Source of the DNA: Fuscovulum sp.
Lineage (GTDB): Bacteria; Pseudomonadota; Alphaproteobacteria; Rhodobacterales; Rhodobacteraceae
Direction: 5' to 3'
NCBI GenBank assembly: GCA_035192965.1
Contig: CP136571.1
Coordinates: 144,501 to 208,500 of the forward strand
Length of the DNA stretch: 64,000 nucleotides
Shown: positions 54,001-62,255 of the stretch, piece after piece
How the letters are laid out: every line of letters starts with the position of its first letter
Numbering within the stretch: position 1 is the stretch's first letter
Position numbers and translations under genes: made by a program
Notes under the pieces: model-generated
The model's database searches: none
The model's input: the letters and a program-made list of their open reading frames with translations, nothing else
What the model was told of the DNA's origin: nothing

Positions 54001-55575
54001 CATTCGACGCCGGGGGTGACGCTGATTTCGCCGCCGCCGCACCATGACATCTATTCCATCGAGGATCTGGCGCAGCTGATCTATGACCTGAAGCAGATCA
54101 ACCCGCGCGCCAAGGTGACGGTGAAGCTGGTGTCCTCATCCGGCGTGGGGACGATTGCGGCGGGCGTGGCCAAGGCCAAGGCCGATGTGATCCTGATTTC
54201 CGGCCATAACGGCGGAACGGGGGCGTCGCCTGCCACGTCGATCAAATACGCGGGCCTGCCCTGGGAAATGGGCCTGACCGAGGCGCATCAGGTGCTGAGC
54301 ATGAACAACCTGCGCGAGCGGGTGACGCTGCGCACGGATGGCGGGCTGCGGACGGGGCGCGATGTGGTGATGGCGGCAATGCTGGGGGCCGAGGAATACG
54401 GCATCGGCACGGCGGCGCTGATCGCCATGGGCTGCATCATGGTGCGCCAGTGCCAGAGCAACACCTGCCCCGTGGGCGTCTGCACCCAGAACGAGGCGCT
54501 GCGCGCCAAGTTCACCGGGGATGCGGACAAGGTGGTGAACCTGATCACCTTCTACGCACAGGAAGTGCGGGAAATTCTGGCGCAGATCGGTGCGCGGTCG
54601 ATGGATGAGATCATCGGGCGGGCGGACCTGCTGACGCAGGTTTCGCGTGGGTCGGCCGCGCTGGATGATCTGGACCTGAACCCGCTGCTGATCACGGTCG
54701 ATGGGGCATCCAAGATCACCTATGACCGGTCCAAGCCGCGCAATGCGGTGCCGGACACGCTGGATGCGGAAATCATCCGCGACGGCGCGCGGTTCTTTGA
54801 GGATGGCGAGAAGATGCAACTGTCCTATGCGGTGCGGAACACGCATCGCACCATCGGGACGCGGGCCTCGAGCCATATCGTGAAGAAGTTCGGGATGCGC
54901 AACAGCCTGCAGCACGACCATCTGACGGTAAAGCTGTCAGGGTCCTGCGGGCAGTCTCTGGGCGCGTTTGCCGTGCAGGGGTTGAAGATCGAGGTGCAGG
55001 GCGATGCCAACGACTATGTGGGCAAGGGCCTGTCGGGCGGGATGATCACCGTGCGGCCGTTGATGTCTTCGCCGTTGCGGGCCGAGGAGAACACGATCAT
55101 CGGCAACACGGTGCTCTATGGTGCGACGGATGGCTATCTGTTCGCCAGCGGTCGTGCGGGTGAGCGGTTCGGGGTGCGCAATTCGGGGGCCAAGGTGGTC
55201 GTCGAGGGCTGCGGATCGAATGGCTGCGAATACATGACCGGCGGCGTGGCCGTGATCCTTGGCCGGATCGGCGCGAACTTTGGCGCAGGCATGACCGGGG
55301 GGATGGCCTATGTCTATGATCCCGATGGCGTGGCCGAGGATTTCATGAACCTTGAATCGATCCTGACCTGCGGCATCGGGCACCCGCATTGGGAGGCCCA
55401 GGTGAAGGGGCTGATCGAGCGGCACCATGCAGAGACGGGTTCACAGATCGCAGGCCGCATTCTGGCGAACTGGGAGGCTGAGCGGGGCAATTTCCTGCAG
55501 ATCTGCCCGAAAGAGATGCTGCCGCATCTGGCGCATCCCCTGTCGGACGAGGCGGCGCGGGTTCCGGCGGAGTGA
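51037..55575 (+). CDS. gltB: Glutamate synthase large (alpha) subunit GltB
   Basis: This 1512-residue enzyme makes two glutamates from glutamine and 2-oxoglutarate. After a 33-residue propeptide the glutaminase nucleophile is C34 (SSCGVG). The FMN-binding central domain has GGTGASPATSIKYAGLPWE, and the [3Fe-4S] cysteines lie in CIMVRQCQSNTCPVGVC. The C-terminal GXGXG beta-helix domain ends with GGVAVILGRIGANFGAG. It is full length. It pairs with GltD. Confidence 0.97.
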   Translation: MTIYDDAWVKAEEAKRAWLDANGLYKTDDEHSSCGVGLVVSISGKPSRKVVENGINALKAVWHRGAVDADGKTGDGAGIHVQIPVKFFYDVVRRTGHEPDATKLIAVGQVFLPRTDFGAQERCRTIVETEVLRMGHYIYGWRHVPVNTEVLGDKANATRPEIEQILIRCEKDIDQEQFERELYIIRRRIEKAAVAAQIQGLYLCSLSCRSIIYKGMMLAEQVAVFYPDLMDERFESSFAIYHQRYSTNTFPQWWLAQPFRMLAHNGEINTLKGNVNWMRSHEIRMASNNFGDAAEDIKPIIPSGTSDSGALDAVFEVLVRSGRSAPMAKTMLVPEAWSKTTTDMPQAWADMYAYCNSVMEPWDGPAALAMTDGRWVCGGLDRNGLRPMRYVITGDGMLIAGSEAGMVPVDETTVREKGALGPGQMIAVDMAEGRLYHDAEMKDKLAGSQPYGAWIDKIVDLNSLLRDVPEGALFSGADLRRRQIAAGYTVEELEQVLAPMAEDGKEMVASMGDDTPAAVLSKVYRPLSHFFRQNFSQVTNPPIDSLREGRVMSLKTRFGNLRNVLDENSSQTEILVLESPFIANAEFDVMVKQFGDQVAFIDCTFPVSPELDDLRQGLERIRAEAEDAVRSGAGHLVLTDQHQGPDRVPMPMILATSAVHSWLTRKGLRTFCSINVRSAECIDPHYFAVLIGCGATTVNAYLAQDSIADRISRGLLDGSLTDAMRRYRDAIDAGLLKIMSKMGISVISSYRGGLNFEAVGLSRAMVAEYFPGMHSRISGIGLTGIEQKLEEVHAKGWLGGADVLPIGGFYKARRSGEKHAWEAQTMHMLQSACDRASYDLWKQYSAAMRANPPIHLRDLLDIKTLGKPVPIEEVESITSIRKRFVTPGMSLGALSPEAHKTLNVAMNRIGAKSDSGEGGEDPAHFVPEPNGDNPSAKIKQVASGRFGVTAEYLNACEELEIKVAQGAKPGEGGQLPGMKVTALIARLRHSTPGVTLISPPPHHDIYSIEDLAQLIYDLKQINPRAKVTVKLVSSSGVGTIAAGVAKAKADVILISGHNGGTGASPATSIKYAGLPWEMGLTEAHQVLSMNNLRERVTLRTDGGLRTGRDVVMAAMLGAEEYGIGTAALIAMGCIMVRQCQSNTCPVGVCTQNEALRAKFTGDADKVVNLITFYAQEVREILAQIGARSMDEIIGRADLLTQVSRGSAALDDLDLNPLLITVDGASKITYDRSKPRNAVPDTLDAEIIRDGARFFEDGEKMQLSYAVRNTHRTIGTRASSHIVKKFGMRNSLQHDHLTVKLSGSCGQSLGAFAVQGLKIEVQGDANDYVGKGLSGGMITVRPLMSSPLRAEENTIIGNTVLYGATDGYLFASGRAGERFGVRNSGAKVVVEGCGSNGCEYMTGGVAVILGRIGANFGAGMTGGMAYVYDPDGVAEDFMNLESILTCGIGHPHWEAQVKGLIERHHAETGSQIAGRILANWEAERGNFLQICPKEMLPHLAHPLSDEAARVPAE

Positions 55576-55593
55576 GGCATGGGCGGCCCCAAC

Positions 55594-55648
55594 GAATTTT
55601 CCTGCGAAAATTCAGGGGCCGCCGCGCCTGATTTTTCGCAGGAAAATC
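55594..55648. repeat. Inverted hairpin pair after gltB
   Basis: Hairpin GAATTTTC-CTGC-GAAAATTC (55594-55613) is followed by GATTTTTC-GCA-GGAAAATC (55630-55648), the second with one T-G mismatch. Extended by several bases each, the two halves are reverse complements of each other, so the whole is a nested inverted repeat. Confidence 0.8.
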
Positions 55649-55729
55649 GTTGGCGTCGGCCTGTGCGCGTGATCATGCCGGACTGCGCGCCTTGACCCCG
55701 GCACCCTGCCCGTGGCTATTGTCGCGACC

Positions 55730-56473
55730 ATGACGGACAGCCCAGAGAAACCCGCGAAGAAGCCGCGCAAGGCGGCCGAAAAGGCCGCTCCGGCCCCAGT
55801 GCCGCCGCTGCGGCGGGTGCTGCGCTGGGCGGGGCGGATCGCGGCGGGGATTGCCGTGCTTTATGCGGCGCTGATCCTGATGTTTTCCTTCGTGCCGCCG
55901 CCGATCAACTTCTATCAGCTGGGCGAGGCGGCGCGGCTGGGCGGGATCGAGAAGGACTGGGTGTCGTTCGAGGAGATGGCCCCGGTGATGGCGCGGTCGG
56001 CTGTGGCGGCGGAGGATGCGAATTTCTGCCTGCATTGGGGGTTCGACATGGCGGCCATCCGCGAGGCGGTGGCGCAGGGGTCGGACCGGGGGGCATCGAC
56101 GATCAGCCAGCAAACGGTGAAGAACGTCTTCCTGTGGCATGGCCGATCCTGGTTGCGCAAGGCGCTGGAGGGGCTGCTGACGCCTGTGGTGGAAACCGTC
56201 TGGTCCAAGCAGCGGATTCTTGAGGTCTATCTGAACGTGGCCGAGTTCGGTGAAGGCGTGTTCGGTGTGCAGGCCGCCGCGCAGCATCATTTCGGGGTGG
56301 ATGCGCGCGACCTGACAGCGACGCAGGCGGCGCGACTGGCTGCGGTGCTGCCTGATCCGAAGGGGCGGTCGGCATCGGAGCCTTCGGATTTCGTCCGGTC
56401 GCGGACGCGGGCGATCATATCGGGTGCGGAAACCATAGCGGCGGATGGCCGGGCCGGGTGTTTTCAGGAATGA
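55730..56473 (+). CDS. mtgA: Monofunctional peptidoglycan glycosyltransferase MtgA
   Basis: This 247-residue enzyme polymerises lipid II into glycan strands. A lysine-rich cytoplasmic tail is followed by one membrane helix (about residues 35-58) and a GT51 domain: catalytic Glu in VAAEDANFCLHWGFD, GASTISQQTVKNVFL, and VYLNVAEFGEGVFGVQAAA. The ATG at 55730 is preferred; a GTG six codons upstream is the alternative. No transpeptidase domain. Confidence 0.94.
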   Translation: MTDSPEKPAKKPRKAAEKAAPAPVPPLRRVLRWAGRIAAGIAVLYAALILMFSFVPPPINFYQLGEAARLGGIEKDWVSFEEMAPVMARSAVAAEDANFCLHWGFDMAAIREAVAQGSDRGASTISQQTVKNVFLWHGRSWLRKALEGLLTPVVETVWSKQRILEVYLNVAEFGEGVFGVQAAAQHHFGVDARDLTATQAARLAAVLPDPKGRSASEPSDFVRSRTRAIISGAETIAADGRAGCFQE

Positions 56474-56546
56474 GCCGTTGAATTCCTGCCCCTGACGGGG
56501 CAAGAGACAGTGACCGTTCCATGACATGACGGGATGTCCTTTTCAG

Positions 56547-57212
56547 ATGATCCGCCTTTATCACTTTCCGCTGTCGCCCTACTGCCGCAAGGTCCGCCTG
56601 ACGCTGGCCGAAAAGCGGCTGGAGGTGGAGCTGGTGGAAGAGCGCTATTGGGAACCATCGCCCGATTTCCTGCGGCGAAATCCGGCGGGCAAGGTACCGG
56701 TGCTGCGCTGGGACAATCGGGTGATGTCGGAAAGCCAGGCGATCTGCGAATATCTGGAAGAAGCGATCCCCACCCCGCAGCTGATGCCGCGTGACCCCGA
56801 GGCGCGCTATGAGGTGCGCAGGCTGTGTGCGTGGTTCGACGACAAGTTCCATGAGGAAGTGACGTCAAAGCTGCTGTACGAGCGGGTGAACAAGAAGGTG
56901 ATGGGGCACGGATACCCCGACAGCAAGAATGTGAAATTCGGGGCAAGCCGGATCAAGTATCACATCGACTATATGGGCTGGCTGCTGGATCAGCGGCGCT
57001 GGCTCGCGGGGGATGTGATGACGCTGGCCGATCTGACGGCGGCGGCGCATCTTTCGTGTCTGGATTATATCTCGGACGTGGATTGGAACCGGTCGGCGGC
57101 GGTGAAGGACTGGTATGCGAAGGTGAAGTCGCGCCCCTGTTTCCGCACGTTGCTGGCTGATCAGGTGCCGGGATTTCCGCCGCCGCAGCATTACGCCGAT
57201 CTGGATTTCTGA
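56547..57212 (+). CDS. Glutathione S-transferase family protein (second)
   Basis: This 221-residue GST starts MIRLYHFPLSPYCRKVRLTL, with SPYC as the catalytic motif (a cysteine-type as in beta/omega GSTs). NPAGKVPVL and ESQAICEYLEE give the glutathione site. The helical domain contains LTLADLTAAAHLSCLDY. The start was chosen for the GST fold. A hairpin repeat follows. Cellular role not known. Confidence 0.88.
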   Translation: MIRLYHFPLSPYCRKVRLTLAEKRLEVELVEERYWEPSPDFLRRNPAGKVPVLRWDNRVMSESQAICEYLEEAIPTPQLMPRDPEARYEVRRLCAWFDDKFHEEVTSKLLYERVNKKVMGHGYPDSKNVKFGASRIKYHIDYMGWLLDQRRWLAGDVMTLADLTAAAHLSCLDYISDVDWNRSAAVKDWYAKVKSRPCFRTLLADQVPGFPPPQHYADLDF

Positions 57213-57225
57213 CGGCGGGCGGGTA

Positions 57226-57246
57226 CGATTTTTCTGCGAAAAATCG
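57226..57246. repeat. Single hairpin of the GATTTTTC-TGC family
   Basis: A 9-bp stem CGATTTTTC with loop TGC lies between the GST and queG genes. It has the same core as hairpins at 45934-46004 and 55594-55648. Confidence 0.8.
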
Positions 57247-57333
57247 GGTGGGGGTGCTTCGCCCCTGTCAGCCATCGGTTCTTGGGCCAGTGGCGAAACC
57301 GATGTCTGACCCCGCGAGAGTATTTGAGCCAAG

Positions 57334-58368
57334 ATGAAGCTGGATGACCTGAAGGAACGGCTGGAGGCGCAGGCGCGGGCCGAGGGGTTTGCGGCGATGG
57401 GCATTTGTGCGCCGAATGCCGTGCCGGAAGCGGCGGGGCGGTTGGCGGCTTTTCTGGAGGCCGGGCGGCACGGGCAGATGGGGTGGATGGCCGAGCGGGT
57501 GGAATGGCGCGGGGATGCGGCGGCGCTGTGGCCCGAGGCGCGGTCGGTGATCATGCTGGCGGAATGCTATACGCCAGAGACGGACCCGTTGGCGGTGCTG
57601 GGGCAGCCGGACCGGGGCGCGGTGAGCGTCTACGCGCAGGGCAAGGATTACCATGACCTTGTGAAGCGGCGGTTGAAGCGGCTGGGGCGTTGGCTGCTGG
57701 ATCAGGCCGAGGCGACGGCGGAGATCAAGGTGTTCGTCGACACAGCGCCGGTGATGGAAAAGCCGCTGGCGCAGGCGGCGGGGCTGGGCTGGCAGGGGAA
57801 GCATACCAACCTGTTGTCCCGCGGGTTGGGAAACTGGTTCTTTCTGGGTGCGATCTTTACCACGCTGGACCTGCCGAAGGACGCGGCGGAGGTCAGCCAT
57901 TGCGGGACCTGCACTGCCTGTCTGGACATCTGCCCGACACGGGCCTTTCCAGCGCCATATCAGCTGGATGCGCGGCGTTGCATTTCCTATCTGACGATCG
58001 AGCATCGCGGGCCGGTGGATGCGGCGCTGCGCGGGTTGATGGGGAACCGCATCTATGGCTGTGACGATTGTCTGGCCGTGTGCCCGTGGAACAAATTCGC
58101 GCAAGACGCCGCGGAGATCGGCTATCAGCCGCGGGTGGGTGCGCCGGAACTGGCGGAACTGGCGGGGCTGGATGATGCCGCGTTTCGGGCGCGGTTTGCG
58201 GGCAGCCCCATCAAGCGGATCGGGCGGGATCGGTTCGTGCGCAATGTGCTTTATGCCATCGGCAATTCCGCCCTTCCCCGGCTGCGCCCGGTGGCGGCCG
58301 CATTGATCGGCGATCCTGATCCGGCGGTGGATGATGCCGCGCGCTGGGCGGTGGACCGCCTGTCGTGA
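57334..58368 (+). CDS. queG: Epoxyqueuosine reductase QueG
   Basis: This 344-residue cobalamin/iron-sulfur enzyme makes the last step of queuosine synthesis in tRNA. Two ferredoxin-like cysteine sets are visible: [12 protein letters not shown] near residue 190 and [11 protein letters not shown] near residue 245. N-terminal EGFAAMGI and the [12 protein letters not shown] region fit the family. The C-terminal HEAT-like repeat ([21 protein letters not shown]) is also typical. Confidence 0.95.
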   Translation: MKLDDLKERLEAQARAEGFAAMGICAPNAVPEAAGRLAAFLEAGRHGQMGWMAERVEWRGDAAALWPEARSVIMLAECYTPETDPLAVLGQPDRGAVSVYAQGKDYHDLVKRRLKRLGRWLLDQAEATAEIKVFVDTAPVMEKPLAQAAGLGWQGKHTNLLSRGLGNWFFLGAIFTTLDLPKDAAEVSHCGTCTACLDICPTRAFPAPYQLDARRCISYLTIEHRGPVDAALRGLMGNRIYGCDDCLAVCPWNKFAQDAAEIGYQPRVGAPELAELAGLDDAAFRARFAGSPIKRIGRDRFVRNVLYAIGNSALPRLRPVAAALIGDPDPAVDDAARWAVDRLS

Positions 58369-58467
58369 TGCGCTGATCGGCGGCCTCGGGGTGAGGGCGG
58401 CGATCAGGGTTATGGGGGTGGCCGATTCGGTGTTAGGCTTCGTCTCCGTAATTCACGGGAGGACGAC

Positions 58468-58635
58468 ATGACCAAGCATCTTGCCGACAAGCGCAGCCCA
58501 TCGACCGGGGCCCGTGTGAAGCAGTTCCTGCGGCTGGCGCGCACCCCGCGTGAGACTTGGCATCGCCCGCGCGGCGCTGCCGGACCGTCGCGGTTGGTGC
58601 AGTTCCTGCGGATCGACCGGGGGCGCAGCGCCTAG
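58468..58635 (+). CDS. Small basic protein of unknown function with an internal repeat
   Basis: This 55-codon frame is preceded by a strong GGGAGGA ribosome site. The product is basic and rich in arginine, with two similar segments: RVKQFLRLAR near residues 16-25 and RLVQFLRIDR near residues 42-51. The stop overlaps the end of ohrR by 4 bp in convergent orientation. No family is recognised. Confidence 0.65.
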   Translation: MTKHLADKRSPSTGARVKQFLRLARTPRETWHRPRGAAGPSRLVQFLRIDRGRSA

Positions 58636-59069
58636 CGCGGGCGGAGCCGATCACGCAGCACTGTCAGGGCGTCGCGCAGGGTGGCGGCCTGATCGGCGGC
58701 GAGGCCGGTTTGTTCAAGGAAACAGAGCGGCACCTTTGCGGCCTCAAGCTGCAAGGCGTGGCCGGCATCGGTCAACGTGATGCGGACCTGACGTTCATCA
58801 TCCGTGGCGCGCTGGCGGGTGATCCATCCGCCCTGTTCGAGGCGTTTCAGAAGCGGCGTCAGCGTATTGCTGTCGAGCAGAAGCGTTGTGCCGATCTGAC
58901 CCACCGTCTGCCCGTCCTTGGCCCAAAGCGCGGCGAGGGCAAGGTATTGCGGATAGGTCAGACCCAGAGGTTCGAGCAGCGGTTTATAGGCGGCCTGCAT
59001 CGCATGCCCCGCGGAATAAAGCGCGAAGCACAGCATCTGGGGCGGGGGAAGGCAGGCATTCTCGTCCAT
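58632..59069 (-). CDS. ohrR: Organic hydroperoxide sensor/repressor OhrR (MarR family)
   Basis: This 145-residue winged-helix repressor has a Cys near the N-terminus in MLCFALYSA (C14), the peroxide-sensing cysteine of OhrR; a second Cys, C6, also precedes it. The DNA-binding part is TVGQIGTTLLLDSNTLTPLLKRLEQGGWI. It diverges from ohr, and two palindromic operators lie between them. Oxidation by organic peroxides should release it from DNA. Confidence 0.93.
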   Translation of the reverse strand: MDENACLPPPQMLCFALYSAGHAMQAAYKPLLEPLGLTYPQYLALAALWAKDGQTVGQIGTTLLLDSNTLTPLLKRLEQGGWITRQRATDDERQVRITLTDAGHALQLEAAKVPLCFLEQTGLAADQAATLRDALTVLRDRLRPR

Positions 59070-59082
59070 CGCGCGAGGTTAT

Positions 59083-59094
59083 ATCGCGCGCGAT
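59083..59094. promoter_or_regulatory. Candidate OhrR operator 1
   Basis: ATCGCGCGCGAT is a perfect palindrome 14 bp before the ohrR start. A related palindrome lies near ohr. Position suggests autoregulation. Confidence 0.65.
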
Positions 59095-59137
59095 TTATCT
59101 GCAAGCGGTTGACAGGGGCTGTGGCAGGCCGTAGTTG

Positions 59138-59166
59138 TATCGCACGCGATATAATCGTATTCGATT
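59138..59166. promoter_or_regulatory. Candidate OhrR operator 2
   Basis: TATCGCACGCGATA is near-palindromic, followed by AATCG-TATT-CGATT, which is also palindromic. A TTGACA resembling a -35 box lies upstream at 59109. The sites would let OhrR block the ohr promoter. Confidence 0.65.
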
Positions 59167-59181
59167 TAAAGGAGAGCAAAC

Positions 59182-59610
59182 ATGACGGTTGACCCGAAAT
59201 ACTGGACCGAAGCGCAAGCAACCGGCGGCGGGCGCAATGGCGTGGCCAAGCTGGTGGATGGCAAGCTGACCGTTACCATGACCAGCCCCAAGGAATTGGG
59301 CGGGTCGGGCGCGGGGCATAACCCGGAAGAGCTGTTCGCGGTGGGTTACGCGGCCTGTTACCTGGGCGCGATGCGCTTTGCCGCCACCAGCGAGAAGCTG
59401 GGGACCGTGCCGGACAATGCCACGGTGAATGCCCATGTGGGCATCGGGCCGCGGTCGGATGGCGGGTTCGGGTTGCAGGTGAAGCTGGTGGTCGCGATGC
59501 CGGGCGTGGACCGGGCCGTGGTGGAAAAGATCGCCGAGCGCGGGCATTTCATTTGCCCCTATTCCAACGCGACCAAGGGCAACATCACCGTGGAAACGGT
59601 GATCGCCTGA
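59182..59610 (+). CDS. ohr: Organic hydroperoxide reductase Ohr
   Basis: This 142-residue OsmC/Ohr-family enzyme reduces organic and fatty-acid peroxides. The reactive cysteines are C59 (GYAACYLGAM) and C125 (HFICPYSNAT), both with standard surroundings. The ATG has an AAAGGAGA ribosome site. It is regulated by OhrR next to it. Confidence 0.95.
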   Translation: MTVDPKYWTEAQATGGGRNGVAKLVDGKLTVTMTSPKELGGSGAGHNPEELFAVGYAACYLGAMRFAATSEKLGTVPDNATVNAHVGIGPRSDGGFGLQVKLVVAMPGVDRAVVEKIAERGHFICPYSNATKGNITVETVIA

Positions 59611-59700
59611 CACGACGGCAAACATTGGCACCCCACAGCCGCCTTGCGGCCTTGTGGGGTGCCGCCTAGGCTGATCCCTGACAGCAATCAGGGGCCGGCC

Positions 59701-60699
59701 ATGAGCAATCCGCATTGGATTTACACCCAGACGATCAAGACTTTTGCTGCAGGCGCAGAACCGGGGTTTGAAGATCCCGGTGAATTGGCGGCGACCTGGG
59801 GCAAGGTTTGGGGGATCGACAATGACGTGGGCCGCATCCGCGAGATTTTGATGCATCGCCCCGGGCCGGAGATGGGGGTTGTGGACCCGACCAAGCGGCT
59901 GGCCGAGATCGGGTCTTTCGGTGATCCAGCGGTGGGGTGGTATTACCAATCGGACACCCCGCCCGACATTCCGCTGATGCAGCGCCAGCATGCGGCCTTT
60001 GTAGCTGCGTTGGAGGCGGAGGGGGTGGTCGTTCATCATGTGGATGGCGAGGCGGGGAACCGGCTGAAGCAGGTTTATACCCGCGATCCGCTGATCATGG
60101 TGAAGGGTGGCGCGATCATCTGCAGGATGGGTGCGCGCATTCGCCGAGGCGAGGAACTGGCGATCACCCGCACGCTGGGGCGGCTGGGGATTCCGATCCT
60201 GCGCACGATCAACGGGACCGGGGTTATGGAGGGCGGCAGTTTTGCCTGGCTGAACCCCAAGACCTGCGCCATCGGCGTGGGGGTGCGGGTGAACCGCGAT
60301 GGGGCAGAACAGGTGCGCGAGGTGCTGGCGCGGCAGGGAGTGGACCTGCTGATCGTGGATCTGGTGGGCTATGACATCCATCTGGATGTGAGTTTCCTGA
60401 TGATCGACCGCGATCTGGCGATCCTGAACCCGATGGGGTTGCCCTATTCGTTTCTTGAGGAGTTGAAGGCGCGGGGCATACGCTGGATTGAAACCGACCC
60501 GGCGGATGATGGCTGGATCGTCAATTCGCTGGCGATTGCGCCTGGCAAGGTGCTGATGCCCGAGGGGGCCACGAACCGCACGCTGGACCGGTTGGCGGCG
60601 GCGGGGGTGACATGGGTGACGATCCCTTATGCCGAGGTGCAGAAGAACGGCGGCGGGCTGCATTGTTCGACCACGCCGCTGATCCGGGATTCGGTGTGA
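59701..60699 (+). CDS. Amidinotransferase-fold hydrolase (arginine deiminase/DDAH family)
   Basis: This 332-residue protein has the catalytic set of the guanidine-modifying superfamily: acidic E177 in VMEGGSF, H227 in YDIHLDVSF and nucleophile C322 in GLHCSTTPL. YTRDP near residue 126 supports it. Such enzymes hydrolyse arginine, methylated arginines or related guanidines to citrulline-type products. The exact substrate is not evident. The ATG at 59701 was chosen for fit to the family. Confidence 0.87.
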   Translation: MSNPHWIYTQTIKTFAAGAEPGFEDPGELAATWGKVWGIDNDVGRIREILMHRPGPEMGVVDPTKRLAEIGSFGDPAVGWYYQSDTPPDIPLMQRQHAAFVAALEAEGVVVHHVDGEAGNRLKQVYTRDPLIMVKGGAIICRMGARIRRGEELAITRTLGRLGIPILRTINGTGVMEGGSFAWLNPKTCAIGVGVRVNRDGAEQVREVLARQGVDLLIVDLVGYDIHLDVSFLMIDRDLAILNPMGLPYSFLEELKARGIRWIETDPADDGWIVNSLAIAPGKVLMPEGATNRTLDRLAAAGVTWVTIPYAEVQKNGGGLHCSTTPLIRDSV

Positions 60700-60756
60700 A
60701 CCGAATCGTAAGGGTTTCCTGCCAGCCTGCCCGTGTGTGGGATGTGGAGGCGGGGC

Positions 60757-61221
60757 ATGCGCGGACGTGGGCAGGGATTGGCCGTGATGGCCCACCGCGC
60801 GTTGGCGCGGCTTGTCGCGCGGCGGGACATTCTGCATCTGGCCGTGGCGGGCGGCGGCCGATCCGATCTGGCGGCGATGCGGGTTCTGGTCCGACTGCGC
60901 GGGCGCGATGGGCTGGATTCCGGTGCGCTTTTGGCATTTGGCCGATCGCTGCGCGCGATGCTGGGTCTGCAACCCGGGTCGGGTTTGCCGCTTCTGGTGA
61001 TCAGCCTTGCAGCAGAGAATGCAGCGGAAAGCGCTGATGCCGACAGGCCGAACGGGGCAGGCTGCGTTGCGAAATGCCTTTGGCAGCGGCGTGCAGGGCT
61101 TGCGCGGCTGGCATCGGTGATCTTGCCAATCGGTGGGCTGTCAGACGCATTGAAACGAAAAGGGCGAAGGTTGCGGTCGCCCCCTTCGCCCTGGTCTGTT
61201 TCCCTGTCAGGCTGTGGCTGA
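60757..61221 (+). CDS. Hypothetical protein
   Basis: This 154-codon frame has a TGGAGG ribosome site before the ATG and GC-rich third positions like its neighbours. It is arginine-rich and the middle section (LVRLRGRDGLDSGALLAFGRSLRAMLGL) may be helical. No family is recognised. Its 3' end runs into the ilvE terminator on the other strand, so the last 15-20 codons are suspicious. It could be a false gene. Confidence 0.4.
   Translation: MRGRGQGLAVMAHRALARLVARRDILHLAVAGGGRSDLAAMRVLVRLRGRDGLDSGALLAFGRSLRAMLGLQPGSGLPLLVISLAAENAAESADADRPNGAGCVAKCLWQRRAGLARLASVILPIGGLSDALKRKGRRLRSPPSPWSVSLSGCG
61157..61191 (-). terminator. Intrinsic terminator after ilvE
   Basis: On the minus strand GGGCGAAGG pairs with CCTTCGCCC around a loop of about 12 bases and is followed by a short U-run. 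It lies about 45 bp after the ilvE stop. Confidence 0.75.
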
Positions 61222-61236
61222 CATCATCCGCCCTGA

Positions 61237-62103
61237 TCAGGCGCGGACGAGCTTTTCGTATTCCATCGACACGCGCTTGGTCAGGTCGCCGACTTCGAAG
61301 TTGTAATCGCCGATCTGGCCAACGGGCGTCACCTCGGCAGCGGTGCCGGTGAGGAAGCACTGTTCGAACCCTTCGAGATCGGAGGCTTCGATCCGGCGTT
61401 CGTGGACCTTGATCTGCATGTCACGCAGCATCCCGATGACTGTCTGGCGGGTGATGCCGTTCAGGATCGCGTCGGGGATGGGGGTGTGCACTTCGCCATC
61501 CTTGACGAAGAAGATGTTGGCCCCAGTCGCCTCGGCCACATAGCCGCGATAGTCGAACATCATGGCGTCGGAGCAACCCTTAGCCTCGGCCGCGTGTTTG
61601 GACATGGTGCAGATCATGTAAAGACCGGCAGCCTTGGCGGCGTGAGGGATGGTTTCAGGCGAGGGGCGTTTCCATTTTGCGATGTCGAGTTTCGCGCCCT
61701 TGAACTTGGCATCACCGTAATAGCTGCCCCAAGTCCAGCAGGCGACGGCAAGGCGGATCGGGTTGCGCTTTGAGGCGACACCCATGTCTTCGCCTGCACC
61801 ACGCCAGGCGATGGCGCGAACATAAGCATCGGTCAGGTTGTTGGCTTTGAGCACCGCCTCTTTGGCGGCGTTGATTTCTTCGACCGTGAAAGGCAGCGGC
61901 ATGTCGAGCAGTTCGCCCGACATGCGCAGACGTTCGGAATGTTCGGTGGATTTGAAGATCTTGCCATTGTAGCAGCGTTCGCCTTCGAACACGGCGCTGG
62001 CATAGTGCAGGGCATGGGTCAGGATGTGGACATTCGCGCCACGCCAATCCACCAGTTTGCCATCCATCCAGATGAAGCCGTCGCGATCGTCATAACCAGC
62101 CAT
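61237..62103 (-). CDS. ilvE: Branched-chain amino acid aminotransferase IlvE
   Basis: This 288-residue fold-type IV PLP enzyme interconverts valine, leucine and isoleucine with their keto acids. Features are FIWMDGKLVDW at the start, HALHYASAVFEGER, the GYVAEATGANIFFVKDG block, and ILNGITRQTVI and LTGTAAEVTPV near the end. I start at MAGYDD with GGGAGTGGG upstream; the longer open frame is not supported. It is divergent from petP. Confidence 0.93.
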   Translation of the reverse strand: MAGYDDRDGFIWMDGKLVDWRGANVHILTHALHYASAVFEGERCYNGKIFKSTEHSERLRMSGELLDMPLPFTVEEINAAKEAVLKANNLTDAYVRAIAWRGAGEDMGVASKRNPIRLAVACWTWGSYYGDAKFKGAKLDIAKWKRPSPETIPHAAKAAGLYMICTMSKHAAEAKGCSDAMMFDYRGYVAEATGANIFFVKDGEVHTPIPDAILNGITRQTVIGMLRDMQIKVHERRIEASDLEGFEQCFLTGTAAEVTPVGQIGDYNFEVGDLTKRVSMEYEKLVRA

Positions 62104-62255
62104 GTCCCACTCCCACAGGCAGAATTTGCGAATGTTGCGCCGCTTAGGTCCGGATCGGACATAAAGTTGCGTCAAACCGGGTGCCGAGCTAGCAGTTGGT
62201 TCTTGGAAAGTCAACAAGGCTGACGTAAATTCAGGGTGACGCGGGAGGGGTAAGG

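Noticed and set aside
52240-54045. A 601-codon open frame on the minus strand
   Set aside because: It is antisense to gltB and again shadow-like.
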